From Caulobacteraceae bacterium (lineage in GTDB: Bacteria; Pseudomonadota; Alphaproteobacteria; Caulobacterales; Caulobacteraceae): a stretch of 64,000 nt of DNA. Shown here piece by piece: positions 44,062-53,731 of the stretch (positions are counted from its first letter, which is position 1; each line of letters opens with the position of its first letter). The stretch is taken from assembly GCA_947475465.1 (NCBI GenBank), contig CANJLK010000011.1, positions 18,559-82,558 on the forward strand, given 5' to 3'. The notes beneath the pieces were generated by a model. The model ran no database searches, was not told the DNA's origin, and saw only the letters and a list, made by a program, of their open reading frames with translations. A program made the translations under genes and the position numbers.

Positions 44062-44838
44062 TCACATCGCCGAGATGCCGCCGTCGAGGCGCAGTTCCGC
44101 GCCGGTCATGAACTTGCTCTCGTCGCTGGCCAGGTAGAGGCAGGCGTTGGCGATGTCCTCGGGCTCGCCGATGTGGCCCATCGGCACCTGGCGGCCCAGC
44201 TTCTTCTCCGCCTCCTCCTTGCCGAACCGCTGGCGCAGCGGGTCCAGGATCGGGGTGTCGATGAAGGTCGGATGGATCGAGTTGGAGCGGATGTTCAGCC
44301 CCTGCTTGGCGCAGTGCAGGCCGATCCCCTTCGAAAGAAGCCAGACCGCCGCCTTGGAGGCGTTGTAGGCCGGCGTGTTGTGGCCGGCGATCACGCCGGC
44401 GATCGAGGAGATATTGACGATAGATCCCGGCTGGTTCTGCCGCAGGTACTTCAGCGCGTGCTTGGTCCCCAGGAACACCGAGTCGACGTTCACGCTCATC
44501 ACCAGCTTCCAGTCGTCCAGGCTCAGACTCTCGATGTCGCCGCCCCGGCTGATTCCGGCGTTGTTCACCAGCACCGAGATGCCACCCATGGCGGCGTCGG
44601 CCGCCTCCAGGGCGAAGGTCCACTGATCTTCCTTGGTCACATCCAGGGGAAAGGCGAAGGCCGTGCCGGCGCCGTTGGCGGTGTCGATCTCCGCCGCCAC
44701 GGCCCTGGCGCCCTCGACATTGATGTCCGCCAGCGCGACCTTCGCCCCTTCGGCGGCGAGCTTGCGCGCCATGGCCGCGCCCAATCCCTGGGCGGCGCCC
44801 GTGATGAAGGCCTTCTTGCCCGCGACCCGTCCTGACAT
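44062..44838 (-). CDS. Short-chain dehydrogenase/reductase
   Basis: A 258-residue classical SDR with TGAAQGLG, the Asp of LADINVEGA (favours NAD), VNNAGISRGG, S143-ISSIAG, YNASKAA and a C-terminal LDGGISAM. The motif TFIDTPIL after the catalytic residues is common in steroid or alcohol dehydrogenases; the substrate is unknown. The ATG at 44838 has GGGAG upstream; another ATG 21 bases earlier is possible. Confidence 0.9.
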   Translation of the reverse strand: MSGRVAGKKAFITGAAQGLGAAMARKLAAEGAKVALADINVEGARAVAAEIDTANGAGTAFAFPLDVTKEDQWTFALEAADAAMGGISVLVNNAGISRGGDIESLSLDDWKLVMSVNVDSVFLGTKHALKYLRQNQPGSIVNISSIAGVIAGHNTPAYNASKAAVWLLSKGIGLHCAKQGLNIRSNSIHPTFIDTPILDPLRQRFGKEEAEKKLGRQVPMGHIGEPEDIANACLYLASDESKFMTGAELRLDGGISAM

Positions 44839-44897
44839 GGCGATGACTCCCTTGAACATGTTGTACGCCGGCCCGCGCGCTAGGGGCCGGCGGTCGT

Positions 44898-45203
44898 TTA
44901 TTGTCCGCCGAGGCCCTTGGCCGCTTCGTCCATGAAGGCCGCCAGGGTCACGTCCAGCGCCGTGACGCCATCCGCGTCGTGGGTCGCCAGCGTCACCTCC
45001 ACCCGGTTGTAGACATTGAACCACTCGGGGTGATGATCGAGCTTGTCGGCCATCAGGGCCACGCGGGTCATGAAGCCGAAAGCCGCGTTGAAGTCCTTGA
45101 ACCGGAACGTCCGCTGGATCGCGTCGCGGTCGCCGGGCAAGGCCGACCAGCTCGGGAGGGACTTGATCGCCGCCTGCGCGCCGATCTTCGCCGGCCGGCT
45201 CAA
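44898..45203 (-). CDS. phhB: Pterin-4a-carbinolamine dehydratase
   Basis: A 101-residue enzyme that recycles the pterin cofactor of phenylalanine hydroxylase. The signature is [24 protein letters not shown], with the catalytic His pair and T(H)D. The start is a TTG that overlaps the stop of the HAD gene (TTGA); the frame further upstream lies inside that gene. Phenylalanine hydroxylase is not in the window. Confidence 0.9.
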   Translation of the reverse strand: MSRPAKIGAQAAIKSLPSWSALPGDRDAIQRTFRFKDFNAAFGFMTRVALMADKLDHHPEWFNVYNRVEVTLATHDADGVTALDVTLAAFMDEAAKGLGGQ

Positions 45204-45850
45204 GACAGGGCCTCGGCGACGAAATCGAGGCCGGTCGCGGCCGACAGCGCCGCCAGGGTCTGATCCACATCGACCACCTTGATCGCCCTCATGCCAAGCG
45301 CCGCGGCCGGCTTGCAGTTGATGCCCAGGTCGTCGAGGTAGACGCAGTTTTCCGGCGCCACGCCCAGCAGGTCGCACATCATCAGGTAGATTCTCGGGTC
45401 AGGCTTGCGCAGCCCCGCCTTGGAACTCTCGATCACTGCGTCGAACAACGGCAGGATCTGGCCCATGACCCCCAGCGGCTCGCCGGAACCCGGGCTGTGG
45501 TGGCTGGCCATGTTGTTGGTGATGCAGCCCACCTTGAAGCGCTGTTTGCAGGCCTTGAGCGCCGCCACCATCGCCGGCCGCACCGCGCCGTTGATCAGCG
45601 GCAGGACATCCGACCCAGGCACCGGATGGCCAAGGGCCGCGGACTCCGCCCGGAAAAGGCCGTCGAAGGCCGCAGCGTCGATCTCGTTTCGCTCGAACAG
45701 CGCCCAGGCGTTGGTGTCGGGGTTGGCGGAATTGACCCGGCGGATCAGACCGTCCGGCAGGCCGCGCTCAGCCTCGTAGCGGGCGAAGGCCTCAAAGGGC
45801 GAAGTCGTGAACACGCCGCCGAAGTCCCAGATCACCGCCTCGAGCGCCAT
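45200..45850 (-). CDS. HAD-superfamily hydrolase (subclass IA)
   Basis: A 216-residue HAD phosphatase-like protein: motif [10 protein letters not shown] (with F-G-G rather than D-x-D, the second Asp being absent), motif II TNN, motif III Lys in [15 protein letters not shown] and motif [15 protein letters not shown]. The DFGGV motif is typical of the ACAD10/epoxide-hydrolase N-domain subgroup whose substrates are unclear. Its stop overlaps the phhB start. Confidence 0.85.
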   Translation of the reverse strand: MALEAVIWDFGGVFTTSPFEAFARYEAERGLPDGLIRRVNSANPDTNAWALFERNEIDAAAFDGLFRAESAALGHPVPGSDVLPLINGAVRPAMVAALKACKQRFKVGCITNNMASHHSPGSGEPLGVMGQILPLFDAVIESSKAGLRKPDPRIYLMMCDLLGVAPENCVYLDDLGINCKPAAALGMRAIKVVDVDQTLAALSAATGLDFVAEALS

Positions 45851-45918
45851 GCGAACCCCGTGTTTTCCTTAGCGCGGGACGCTAGAGAGGCCGCCTCGTC
45901 CATGCAAGTAAGAGGGCC

Positions 45919-46299
45919 ATGCAGCCAAGGCTCCTGCCCATAGACCGCCTGCCCCGCCGCCTGCGCCTGGGCCTCTACGCCGCGGCCGTCGCGATGCTGA
46001 TCTATATCTGCCTGGCGCCGCACCAAGACCTGCCGCCGGGCGCCGACCTGGTCTGGGACAAGGCCGAACACGCCAGCGCCTGGACGGTGCTCACGGCCCT
46101 GGGCCTGATCCTGTCGACCCGCCGGCGGTGGGCCATCGGGATCTTCGCCCTTCTGTTCGGCGTGGTCATCGAGATCGCCCAGGCGACCATGGGCTGGGGC
46201 CGCAACGGCGACTGGCGCGACCTGATTGCCGACCTCGTCGGCATCGCCGTGGCCTATCTGATCTGGGCGGCCGCCCGATGGGTGATGGGGCGCCGGTGA
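45919..46299 (+). CDS. VanZ-family membrane protein
   Basis: A 126-residue protein with four membrane helices and the VanZ pattern DLVWDKAEHASAWTVLTALG, then GVVIEIAQATMGWGRNGDWRD followed by a last helix (the second motif is cited in part: IEIAQATMGWGRNGDWRD). VanZ-like proteins are of uncertain function, with some linked to teicoplanin resistance. Its TGA overlaps the next gene's GTG. Confidence 0.88.
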   Translation: MQPRLLPIDRLPRRLRLGLYAAAVAMLIYICLAPHQDLPPGADLVWDKAEHASAWTVLTALGLILSTRRRWAIGIFALLFGVVIEIAQATMGWGRNGDWRDLIADLVGIAVAYLIWAAARWVMGRR

Positions 46300-47105
46300 A
46301 CCCGCGGCACAGACCTTGGGAAGAGGCCGCCGACTTTCGGATCGGCCTTCGCCCCATCGCGCCGGCCGACTGGCTGGAGGGCGGGGAGATGAACCCCGCA
46401 AGCCGCAAGGATGCGCTCCTGGCGCGCGATCCTGCCCGGGTCTGGGCCGAACTGGCGGACTCGCGCCCGGCGCAGGCCGAGGCCCTGGCCGCCGTCGAGG
46501 CCGCCACGGGCCAGACCGGCGACCCCGCGCCGCCACCCCTGTGGTCTGCCGCGCGGCTGGTGTCCGACGACCTTTGCCTGATGGAAAAGCGCGGCGGCGC
46601 CTGGCGTCTGACCGCGCTGTCCCTGTGCGCCGGCAGCTATTTCTCGGCCCACGAGGTGATCGGACGAAGCCTGGCGGAGCTGCACGGCCCGGTGACCGGC
46701 TTCGCTGAGCGATTCGGCGCGCGCGCCGAACGGATGTTCGAGGGCCTGCGGCCTGGCCTGGTGCTGGAGCGCCGCAACTGGACCCTGCTGAACTCGGCGG
46801 AGCTGTCGACCCCGGATCCGGGGCCGATCCGCGCTGAAATTCCCGGCATCCTCCCGGAAAAAGCCGGCCGTGTCCTCCACACCCGCGTCGAACGCCAGAC
46901 CCTGCGGCGGCTACCAACAACCGGAGCGATGCTTTTCACGATCCGGGTCTGGCTTTCGCCCCTGGAACGGCTCCGCGGCTCGGGCCTGGCGGCCTTCGCC
47001 CACGCCTGGCGGACCGCCGGGCCCGACTTTCGGGCCTATAAGCGGCTCGATCTCTATGACGACCTCGTGGAAGGCTTCCTGCTATCCTCCCAGGTGTCGG
47101 AGTAA
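46296..47105 (+). CDS. DUF3445 / haem-dependent oxidative N-demethylase-like protein
   Basis: A 269-residue soluble protein matching DUF3445: an opening with FRIGLRPIAPADWLE, VSDDLCLMEKRGGAWRLTAL, CAGSYFSAHEVIGRSLAELH and RVERQTLRRLPTTGAMLFTI. Family members are haem-dependent oxidative N-demethylase subunits for dimethylamine-type substrates, or unassigned. The GTG at 46296 overlaps the VanZ stop; an ATG at 46278 lies inside VanZ. Confidence 0.8.
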   Translation: MNPRHRPWEEAADFRIGLRPIAPADWLEGGEMNPASRKDALLARDPARVWAELADSRPAQAEALAAVEAATGQTGDPAPPPLWSAARLVSDDLCLMEKRGGAWRLTALSLCAGSYFSAHEVIGRSLAELHGPVTGFAERFGARAERMFEGLRPGLVLERRNWTLLNSAELSTPDPGPIRAEIPGILPEKAGRVLHTRVERQTLRRLPTTGAMLFTIRVWLSPLERLRGSGLAAFAHAWRTAGPDFRAYKRLDLYDDLVEGFLLSSQVSE

Positions 47106-47108
47106 GCC

Positions 47109-47888
47109 ATGACGTCAGAGTCCATGCCGCCAGAGCCGCCCAACGCGCCCTTCATCTATCTGGCGACCCCGTGCTTCGGCGGGCTGGTCAACATTTTCTT
47201 CCTGCGCTCGGTGCTGGATCTGCAGGCCGCCTGCGAGGCGCGCGGCGTCGGCCTGCATGTGGAACTGCTGAGCAACGATCCCCTGATCACCCGCGCCCGC
47301 AGCCGGCTCGCGGCCCGCTTCCTGGCCCATCCGAAAGCCACCCACTTCCTGTTCGTCGACGCGGACATCGGATTTTCGCCCGCGGCCGTGTTCCGGCTGC
47401 TGGACTGCGGCAAGGACGTCGCCGGCGGGGTCTGCCCGCTGAAGCACATCGACTGGGAAAAGGTCCGCGCCGCCGCCCTGTCCGGGACGCCGGCCGAGGG
47501 GCTGATGGCCAAGTCCGTGGGCTATGTGGTGCGCTTCATTCCCACCGCCGACAACTCGGTCGAGGTGGAGGAGGGCCTGGCCAGGGTTTCCTATGTCGGC
47601 ACCGGCTTCCTGATGATCAGCCGCGGGGCCCTCCAGCGGGTGACCGACGCCCATCCGGAACTGACCGCCGACCTTTCGGCCGTCGAGCCCGGCGCGGACC
47701 GCACGGTGATGGTCTTCGACACCATCGTCGATGGCCGCAACGGCGAGCAGCTGTCGGAGGACTATGCCTTCCTGCGCCGCTGGGATGCGCTGGGCGGCGA
47801 GGTCTGGGCGGACATGGAATCGCGCTTCACCCACGTGGGCCACGCCGCCTATTCCGGCAGCCTGATCGAGGCGATGCGGCCCGGTTAG
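47109..47888 (+). CDS. Glycosyltransferase-like (GT-A) protein
   Basis: A 259-residue protein with a GT-A-type core: ATPCFGGLVNIFFLRSVLDL, RARSRLAARFL, the metal-binding DxD in FVDADIGFSPAAVFRLL, and TGFLMISRGAL. Donor and acceptor unknown. It starts 3 bases after the DUF3445 gene, so it belongs to the VanZ-DUF3445 transcription unit, although its function looks unrelated. Confidence 0.75.
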   Translation: MTSESMPPEPPNAPFIYLATPCFGGLVNIFFLRSVLDLQAACEARGVGLHVELLSNDPLITRARSRLAARFLAHPKATHFLFVDADIGFSPAAVFRLLDCGKDVAGGVCPLKHIDWEKVRAAALSGTPAEGLMAKSVGYVVRFIPTADNSVEVEEGLARVSYVGTGFLMISRGALQRVTDAHPELTADLSAVEPGADRTVMVFDTIVDGRNGEQLSEDYAFLRRWDALGGEVWADMESRFTHVGHAAYSGSLIEAMRPG

Positions 47889-47972
47889 CTCAGGGCCGTT
47901 GATCGGAGGCGGCAAGTCGGGCAAGCACCTGACCGCAACCGCGCGCCCGGCGCGTTCGAACTGGAGCCGCCC

Positions 47973-48401
47973 ATGTCCCGAATCTCGCTCGATCAGGCCA
48001 ACACCGCCGTGGCGGCGGCATTGGCCGAGGGCAAGACCCGCGGCTTCAAGCCGCTAAGCGTGGCGGTGCTGGACGCCGGCGGCCACCTGATCGCTTTCCA
48101 ACGCCAGGACGGCTCGTCGACGCTGCGGCCCCAGATCGCCGTATCCAAGGCCTCCGGGGCGCTGGCCCTGGGCGTCTCGTCGCGCAAGATCGCCGACATG
48201 GCCGCCGACCGCCCGACCTTCGTGGGCTCACTCGCCGCCATCGCGCCGCACGGGGTCACACCTGCCGCCGGCGGGGTCATCGTGGTCGACGCCGAGGGCC
48301 TGGCGATCGGCGCCATCGGCGTCACCGGCGACACCTCCGACAATGACGAAATCTGCGGCCTGGCGGGCCTGGCCGCCGCCGGCCTCATCCCGCAAGCCTG
48401 A
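47973..48401 (+). CDS. glcG: GlcG/HbpS-family haem-binding-type protein
   Basis: A 142-residue DUF336 protein: [20 protein letters not shown], and the conserved [20 protein letters not shown]. GlcG and HbpS fold alike; HbpS binds haem or iron, while GlcG accompanies glycolate/glyoxylate genes. Here it lies 10 bases before glcB, which supports glcG. Confidence 0.88.
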   Translation: MSRISLDQANTAVAAALAEGKTRGFKPLSVAVLDAGGHLIAFQRQDGSSTLRPQIAVSKASGALALGVSSRKIADMAADRPTFVGSLAAIAPHGVTPAAGGVIVVDAEGLAIGAIGVTGDTSDNDEICGLAGLAAAGLIPQA

Positions 48402-48411
48402 GGACTCTCCC

Positions 48412-50553
48412 TTGACCGACCGCGTTGAAATCGCCGGACTGGGCGTCGCCGCCACATTCGCCAACTTTATCGACAGCGATGTGCTGCCCGGGCTGCCGGT
48501 GGCGCGCGACGCGTTCTGGAGCGGTTTGGCCGACCTGTTCGCCCGCTTCGCGCCGGCGAACCGCGCCCTGCTGGCCAAGCGCGACGACATTCAGGCGCGG
48601 ATCGACGCCTGGCATCTGGTCCGCCCGGGCCAAGCCATCGAACAGGCCCCGTATCAGGCCTTCCTGCGCGAGATCGGCTATCTCACCCCCGAGCCGGCGC
48701 CCTTCACCATAGCCCCCGCCAAGGTGGACGAGGCGGTCTGCGCGCTCGCCGGCCCGCAGCTGGTGGTGCCCGTCCTGAACGCCCGCTTCCTGCTCAACGC
48801 CGCCAACGCCCGGTGGGGGAGCCTCTACGACGCCCTCTACGGCACTGACGCCCTGCCCGGCCAGGCCAAGGGGCCCGGCTACGATCCGGCGCGCGGCGCC
48901 CAGGTGATCGAGGCCGCCAAGGCCTTCCTCGACAGCGCCGTTCCGCTGGCGTCCGGCAAGCACGCCGACGTCACCGCCTATGTCGTGAACGAGGGCAGGC
49001 TCTCGCCCGCCCTGGCCGATCCCGCCGCCTTCGTGGGCTACAAGGGCGAGCCCACCGCCCCAACCTCGGTGCTGCTGCGCCACAACGGCCTGCATATCGA
49101 GCTGGTGCTCGACCGCGCCCATCCGATCGGGCGCGACGATCGCGCCGGCCTGGCCGACGTAGTGCTGGAATCGGCGCTCACCACCATCGTCGACCTCGAG
49201 GATTCCGTGGCCGCGGTCGATGCGGCCGACAAGGTCGAGGCCTATGGCAACTGGCTGGGGCTGATGAAGGGTGACCTCGCCGCCACCTTCGGCAAGGGCG
49301 GCAAGACCCTGACCCGGGCGCTGGAGCCCGATCGCGAATTCACGGCGCCCGACGGCGCGGCCCTGACGCTTTCGGGCCGCAGCCTGCTCTTCGTGCGAAA
49401 CGTCGGCCACCTGATGACGACGCCAACGATCCTGCTGCCCGGCGGCGGCGAGGCGCCGGAAGGCATCCTGGACGGCGTGGTCACCAGTCTGATCGCGCTC
49501 CACGACCTGCAGGGCAAAGGCCGGTTCCGCAACAGCCGCACCGGCTCGATCTATATCGTCAAGCCGAAGATGCACGGGCCCGAAGAAGCGGCCTTCGCCA
49601 ACGACCTGTTCGACGCCATCGAGGACCTTCTGGGTCTGGAACGGCACACCATCAAGATCGGGCTGATGGACGAGGAGCGGCGCACCTCGGCCAATCTGGC
49701 GGCCTGCATTCACGCGGTCCGCGACCGCATCGTCTTCATCAACACCGGCTTCCTCGACCGCACCGGCGACGAGATGCACACCTCCATGCGGGCCGGACCC
49801 ATGGTCCCCAAGGCGCAGATGCGCGCCTCGGCCTGGATCCAGGCCTATGAGGCCCGCAACGTACAGATCGGCCTGGCCTGCGGCTTCTCCGGCCGCGCCC
49901 AGATCGGCAAGGGCATGTGGGCCGCGCCCGACCGCATGGCCGACATGCTGGAGCAGAAGGTCGGCCACCCGAAGTCCGGGGCCAACACCGCCTGGGTGCC
50001 CAGCCCGACGGCGGCGACCCTGCACGCCATGCACTACCACGCGGTCGACGTCTTCGCCCGCCAGGCCCAGCTGCAGGGAGAGGCCACGCCCGGCCTGGAC
50101 GGCCTTCTGACCGTTCCCCTGGCGCTCGGCCAGAACTGGACCGAACAGGAAGTCCGCGACGAACTGGACAACAACGCCCAGGGCATCCTGGGTTACGTCG
50201 TGCGCTGGATCGACCAGGGTGTGGGCTGTTCCAAGGTGCCGGATATCCACGACATCGGCCTGATGGAGGACCGCGCGACCTTGCGGATCTCCTCCCAGCA
50301 CATGGCCAACTGGATGCTCCACGGCGTCGCCTCACCGGAAGAGATCGACGCGGCGCTCCGGCGGATGGCGGCGAAGGTGGACGGACAGAACGCCGACGAC
50401 CCGGCCTATCGCCCGATGGCTGGCAATGAGGCATCGAGCCTGGCCTTCCAAGCCGCCCGCGCCCTGGTCTTCGAAGGCCTAACTCAGCCAAACGGCTACA
50501 CCGAGCCCCTGCTGCACCGCTTCCGCCAGATGGCCAAGGCCGCCGGCGAATAG
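48412..50553 (+). CDS. glcB: Malate synthase G
   Basis: A 713-residue TIM-barrel enzyme condensing glyoxylate with acetyl-CoA to malate, for growth on C2 compounds or glycolate. Recognisable segments are [55 protein letters not shown] and [17 protein letters not shown]. The TTG at 48412 with GAGGACTC upstream opens the family N-terminus ([13 protein letters not shown]); the ATG further upstream lies inside glcG. No other glc genes follow. Confidence 0.95.
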   Translation: MTDRVEIAGLGVAATFANFIDSDVLPGLPVARDAFWSGLADLFARFAPANRALLAKRDDIQARIDAWHLVRPGQAIEQAPYQAFLREIGYLTPEPAPFTIAPAKVDEAVCALAGPQLVVPVLNARFLLNAANARWGSLYDALYGTDALPGQAKGPGYDPARGAQVIEAAKAFLDSAVPLASGKHADVTAYVVNEGRLSPALADPAAFVGYKGEPTAPTSVLLRHNGLHIELVLDRAHPIGRDDRAGLADVVLESALTTIVDLEDSVAAVDAADKVEAYGNWLGLMKGDLAATFGKGGKTLTRALEPDREFTAPDGAALTLSGRSLLFVRNVGHLMTTPTILLPGGGEAPEGILDGVVTSLIALHDLQGKGRFRNSRTGSIYIVKPKMHGPEEAAFANDLFDAIEDLLGLERHTIKIGLMDEERRTSANLAACIHAVRDRIVFINTGFLDRTGDEMHTSMRAGPMVPKAQMRASAWIQAYEARNVQIGLACGFSGRAQIGKGMWAAPDRMADMLEQKVGHPKSGANTAWVPSPTAATLHAMHYHAVDVFARQAQLQGEATPGLDGLLTVPLALGQNWTEQEVRDELDNNAQGILGYVVRWIDQGVGCSKVPDIHDIGLMEDRATLRISSQHMANWMLHGVASPEEIDAALRRMAAKVDGQNADDPAYRPMAGNEASSLAFQAARALVFEGLTQPNGYTEPLLHRFRQMAKAAGE

Positions 50554-50579
50554 GCCCTGGCGCCGCATCGCACGGCCGC

Positions 50580-50593
50580 TTGATCCCGATCAA
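50580..50593 (+). promoter_or_regulatory. FNR/FixK box 1
   Basis: TTGATCCCGATCAA is a perfect 14-bp TTGAT-N4-ATCAA palindrome, the classic FNR/FixK site. It marks the left edge of the oxygen-limitation island and lies 36-51 bases before the possible starts of the next small gene. Confidence 0.85.
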
Positions 50594-50643
50594 GGCAGGC
50601 CAGGCCGGCATCGGCCAGACTGTCTCCCATGGGAGATGGTTCG

Positions 50644-50916
50644 ATGACGACACAGTCCTTTCATGGGGGCTCGCCGACGATGAGCGGGGCCGCCGAGATC
50701 GCGCGGTCGGAAGCTGGACAGCTGCGCCGGCTATGGGATTGCGCCCTTCACGCCTGGTCGGCCTACTGGTCGGCCTGCCTTGAGGCGCGGGGCGTGAACG
50801 ATCTTTGCGTGGCCAACGCCATTCTGCTGGCCGAGGAAGCCACCCTGGCCAGCCAGGCGGCGCAGGCGCAGCAGCGGTTTCATGGCCGCGTGAGCCCGTC
50901 GCTGAACGAATCCTGA
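50644..50916 (+). CDS. Small hypothetical protein under a FixK box
   Basis: A 90-residue soluble, helical protein (SEAGQLRRLWDCALHAWSAYWSACLEARGVNDLCVANA, cited as 24-61) with three cysteines in that segment, no signal peptide and no recognised family. The ATG at 50644 has GGAGA seven bases upstream; ATG 50629 would add MGDGS. The perfect FixK box in front predicts induction by low oxygen. Confidence 0.65.
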   Translation: MTTQSFHGGSPTMSGAAEIARSEAGQLRRLWDCALHAWSAYWSACLEARGVNDLCVANAILLAEEATLASQAAQAQQRFHGRVSPSLNES

Positions 50917-51004
50917 CACCGCGGCGCAGGCGCTGCGTCTTGCCTTTGCCTTCATATGGGCGCTGGCCTAGGCCGACCTTGAACCGCTGTCACGGAGCCT
51001 GCCA

Positions 51005-51784
51005 ATGACCCATCCTGGCGACCTTTCCGGCAAGATCGCCGTGGTGACCGGCGCGGCCGGCGCCATCGGGTCCGCGACCAGCCTGATGCTGCTCTCCCGA
51101 GGCGCCTCGGTGGTCGCGGTCGACCGGCCCGGCGCCGACTTCAGCGAATTGCACGGGGCGGCCGGCGCCGGGGCCAGCCTGCACGCGACCCATGCCGACG
51201 CCTCGCAAGAGGCTGACGTGGCGGCCTATGTCGCCGAAGCCGTGAAGGTCTTTGGCCGCATCGATGTGTTCTTCAACAACGCCGGCGTCGAGGGCGTCGT
51301 AGCCCCGATCCCAGACTATCCCCTGGCGGCCTTCGAACAGGTCCTGCAGGTCAATGTCGTGGGGGTCTTCCTGGGCCTCAAGCACGTCATTCCCGCCATG
51401 GTGAAGGGCGGCGGCGGCAGCATCGTCAACATGTCCAGCGTGGCCGGCCTGATCGGATCGCCGGGCCTGAGCGCCTATGTGGCCAGCAAGCACGCGGTCA
51501 TCGGCCTTACCCGCACTGCGGCCATCGAATGCGGCCCGCAGAACATCCGGGTCAATTGCGTCAATCCCGGTCCGATCGAGAGCCGGATGATGCGTTCGAT
51601 CGAGGCCGGCGCCGCGCCCGCCTCCCCACAGGTCGTCCATGACCAGTTCGCCCAGCGAATTCCGCTCGGCCGCTATGGGCGCTGCGAAGAGGTGGCGAGC
51701 ATGGTGGCCTTCCTGGCCGGCGACGAGGCCCGCTACCTGACCGGCGGGGTGTTCGTCATCGATGGCGGAATGACGACCAGCTGA
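51005..51784 (+). CDS. Short-chain dehydrogenase/reductase
   Basis: A 259-residue SDR with TGAAGAIGSATSLML, NNAGVEGVV, S-MSSVAG, YVASKHAVIGL and GGVFVIDGGM at the C-terminus. The Asp after the second strand (VAVDRPG) favours NAD(H). The substrate is unknown. It lies inside the FixK island but has no clear FixK box of its own; read-through from the gene upstream is possible. Confidence 0.9.
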   Translation: MTHPGDLSGKIAVVTGAAGAIGSATSLMLLSRGASVVAVDRPGADFSELHGAAGAGASLHATHADASQEADVAAYVAEAVKVFGRIDVFFNNAGVEGVVAPIPDYPLAAFEQVLQVNVVGVFLGLKHVIPAMVKGGGGSIVNMSSVAGLIGSPGLSAYVASKHAVIGLTRTAAIECGPQNIRVNCVNPGPIESRMMRSIEAGAAPASPQVVHDQFAQRIPLGRYGRCEEVASMVAFLAGDEARYLTGGVFVIDGGMTTS

Positions 51785-51787
51785 GGC

Positions 51788-52015
51788 TCAGTCATTGCTG
51801 GGGAAGGGCGCGATCTTCTCGAGGACGCTCATCCCCTCATCCGGCGGAGCGGGCTTCTCGACCGAGGTGTCGTCGGCGCCGACCTTCCGCCGCCGTCCGA
51901 AGGCAAAGTCCCAGACCGCCAGCGCGCTACGGGTCAGGAATTCGCCCGCCTCGTGAAGCCCGCGGATGAAGCCGCGGACCTTGGCCGGCGCATCTTCGCT
52001 ATCTGGTCGGGACAT
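51788..52015 (-). CDS. Small hypothetical protein, 75 aa
   Basis: A charged soluble protein (MSRPDSEDAPAKVRGFIRGL, middle LTRSALAVWDFAFGRRRK). The ATG at 52015 has GGAG seven bases before it; the open frame begins 6 bases earlier. It is divergent from fixL, and FixK box 2 lies 50 bases upstream on its side. Function unknown. Confidence 0.6.
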   Translation of the reverse strand: MSRPDSEDAPAKVRGFIRGLHEAGEFLTRSALAVWDFAFGRRRKVGADDTSVEKPAPPDEGMSVLEKIAPFPSND

Positions 52016-52064
52016 CGTCACGCTCCGGCAAGCCGCAATCGTCCCATAAGCCTGCTAACGCGCC

Positions 52065-52078
52065 TTGATCGGCGTCAA
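52065..52078. promoter_or_regulatory. FNR/FixK box 2
   Basis: TTGATCGGCGTCAA fits TTGA-N6-TCAA. It lies in the divergent gap between the 75-aa gene and fixL and could serve either. Confidence 0.7.
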
Positions 52079-52113
52079 GCACGCTGGGCGCCAGGCGCCA
52101 AGGGAAGGCCGCA

Positions 52114-52127
52114 TTGACACCGATCAA
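52114..52127 (+). promoter_or_regulatory. FNR/FixK box 3
   Basis: TTGACACCGATCAA fits TTGA-N6-TCAA and lies 75 bases before the fixL start, so FixK may feed back on fixLJ. Confidence 0.75.
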
Positions 52128-52201
52128 ATATCTACGCCGGCAGGCGGGCTATGGGTGAACGCTTCTGACTCCTCTTCCTCACGACGCGGCGCCCGATTGA
52201 T

Positions 52202-53731
52202 ATGACGCATCCCGACGCCTATGCCTTGGCGATGCCGACGCGCGCCGGACCATGGCCGACAGCGGCGGGCCTCGCCGCCCGCGGCCGGTGGGCGACCTTC
52301 AGCCTGCTTCTTGCCAGCGCCGCGGCATGCGCGGCGCTGCTGTTGACGATCCAGCCGATCCTGCACGAGCGGGCGATCTTCGTAGCCTTCCTACCGGCCC
52401 TGGCGATCGGCGCCTTCCTGGGCGGACCCGGAGCGGCGCTCTCCGTCACCGGTCTTGGCCTCCTGGCCGGCTGGGCGGCAGGCGGCCCCGGCCTTGCGGC
52501 CCAGCCCATCGCGCTCGCCGCCGCCGGGGCTTACCTGGCTGCGGGCCTCATCCTGGCCCTGCTGGCCAAGCGCTACGCCCGCACGCGCGCGAACCAGGCG
52601 CTGGAGGATCTGACCGAGCGCGAGGCCCACCTGCGCTCCATCCTGGACACCGTGCCCGACGCCATGATCGTCATCGACCGGGAAGGCCGCATGCGCTCGT
52701 TCAGCGCGGCGGCCGAACGCCAGTTCGGCTGGACCGCCCAGGAGGCCGTCGGCCAGAACGTCTCCATGCTGATGCCCGAGCCCTATCGCGCCGCCCACGA
52801 TGGTTATCTGCAGCGCTATCTGCAAACGGGGGAGCGCCGGATCATCGGCATCGGCCGCGTGGTGGTGGGCGAGCGCAAGGACGGCTCGACGTTTCCGATG
52901 GAGCTCTCCGTCGGCGAGATGAAAGGCGTGGCGCACACCTACTTCACCGGCTTCCTGCGCGACCTTTCAGACCGCGAGACCACCGAACGGCGCCTGCAGG
53001 ACCTGCAGTCCGAGTTGGTCCACGCCTCGCGGCTGACGGCCATGGGCGAAATGGCCTCGGCCCTGGCCCACGAGCTCAATCAGCCCCTGTCGGCGATCGC
53101 CAACTACATGAAGGGCGCCGAACGCCTGCTGGAGGCCGATCCTCCGGACAAGGAAAGGATCAAGCGGGGGCTTCGCAACGGCGCCGAACAGGCGATCCGG
53201 GCCGGCGACATCATCCGGAAGCTGCGGGACTTCGTCGCCAAGGGCGAGGTCGAGCGCCGGGTCGAGAGCCTGCCCAAACTGCTGGAGGAAGCCTGCGCCC
53301 TGGCGATGATCGGCGCGCGGGAACGCGGGGTGCGCCTGACGATCAACATCGCGCGCGACGCCGACCTCGTGCTCACCGACAAGATCCAGGCCCAGCAGGT
53401 GGTTCTGAACCTGGTTCGAAACGCCATCGAAGCCATGGAAAACGCGCCGCGGCGGGAGCTGAAGGTCTCCGCCAGGACAATCCCGGACGACATGATCGAG
53501 ATTTCGGTGGCCGACACCGGCTCGGGCATCTCGCCGGCCCTGGTCGATCAACTCTTCAAGCCCTTCCAAAGCACCAAGAGCCAGGGCATGGGTGTCGGGC
53601 TGTCGATCTCGCGGACCATCGTCGAGGCGCACGGCGGCCGCATCTGGGCCGACGCGAACCCCGGCGGGGGCGCCGTCTTCCACTTCACGATGCGCCAGGT
53701 GAAATCGAAAGAGGTCGAGAGCCATGACTGA
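52202..53731 (+). CDS. fixL: Oxygen-sensing histidine kinase FixL
   Basis: A 509-residue membrane kinase. N-terminal hydrophobic helices (about 30-122, MASE/DUF4118-like) precede a haem PAS domain (about 140-260) in which H199 ([12 protein letters not shown]) is the expected proximal haem ligand and the [17 protein letters not shown] strand is conserved. The kinase core has phospho-H290 ([14 protein letters not shown]) and HATPase with [10 protein letters not shown] and [10 protein letters not shown]. Oxygen loss from haem activates the kinase toward FixJ. Start ATG 52202; the gene overlaps fixJ by 8 bases. Confidence 0.95.
   Translation: MTHPDAYALAMPTRAGPWPTAAGLAARGRWATFSLLLASAAACAALLLTIQPILHERAIFVAFLPALAIGAFLGGPGAALSVTGLGLLAGWAAGGPGLAAQPIALAAAGAYLAAGLILALLAKRYARTRANQALEDLTEREAHLRSILDTVPDAMIVIDREGRMRSFSAAAERQFGWTAQEAVGQNVSMLMPEPYRAAHDGYLQRYLQTGERRIIGIGRVVVGERKDGSTFPMELSVGEMKGVAHTYFTGFLRDLSDRETTERRLQDLQSELVHASRLTAMGEMASALAHELNQPLSAIANYMKGAERLLEADPPDKERIKRGLRNGAEQAIRAGDIIRKLRDFVAKGEVERRVESLPKLLEEACALAMIGARERGVRLTINIARDADLVLTDKIQAQQVVLNLVRNAIEAMENAPRRELKVSARTIPDDMIEISVADTGSGISPALVDQLFKPFQSTKSQGMGVGLSISRTIVEAHGGRIWADANPGGGAVFHFTMRQVKSKEVESHD

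Noticed and set aside
48385..50322. A 645-codon open frame on the minus strand opposite glcB
   Set aside because: Shadow of malate synthase; no recognisable domain and biased composition.
51005..51784. A FixK box directly before the SDR gene (TTGAACCGCTGTCA near 50980)
   Set aside because: The right half-site does not match TCAA, so it is not convincing.
52252..53727. A 491-codon frame overlapping fixL on the same strand
   Set aside because: Out-of-frame shadow; FixL motifs lie only in the frame starting at 52202.
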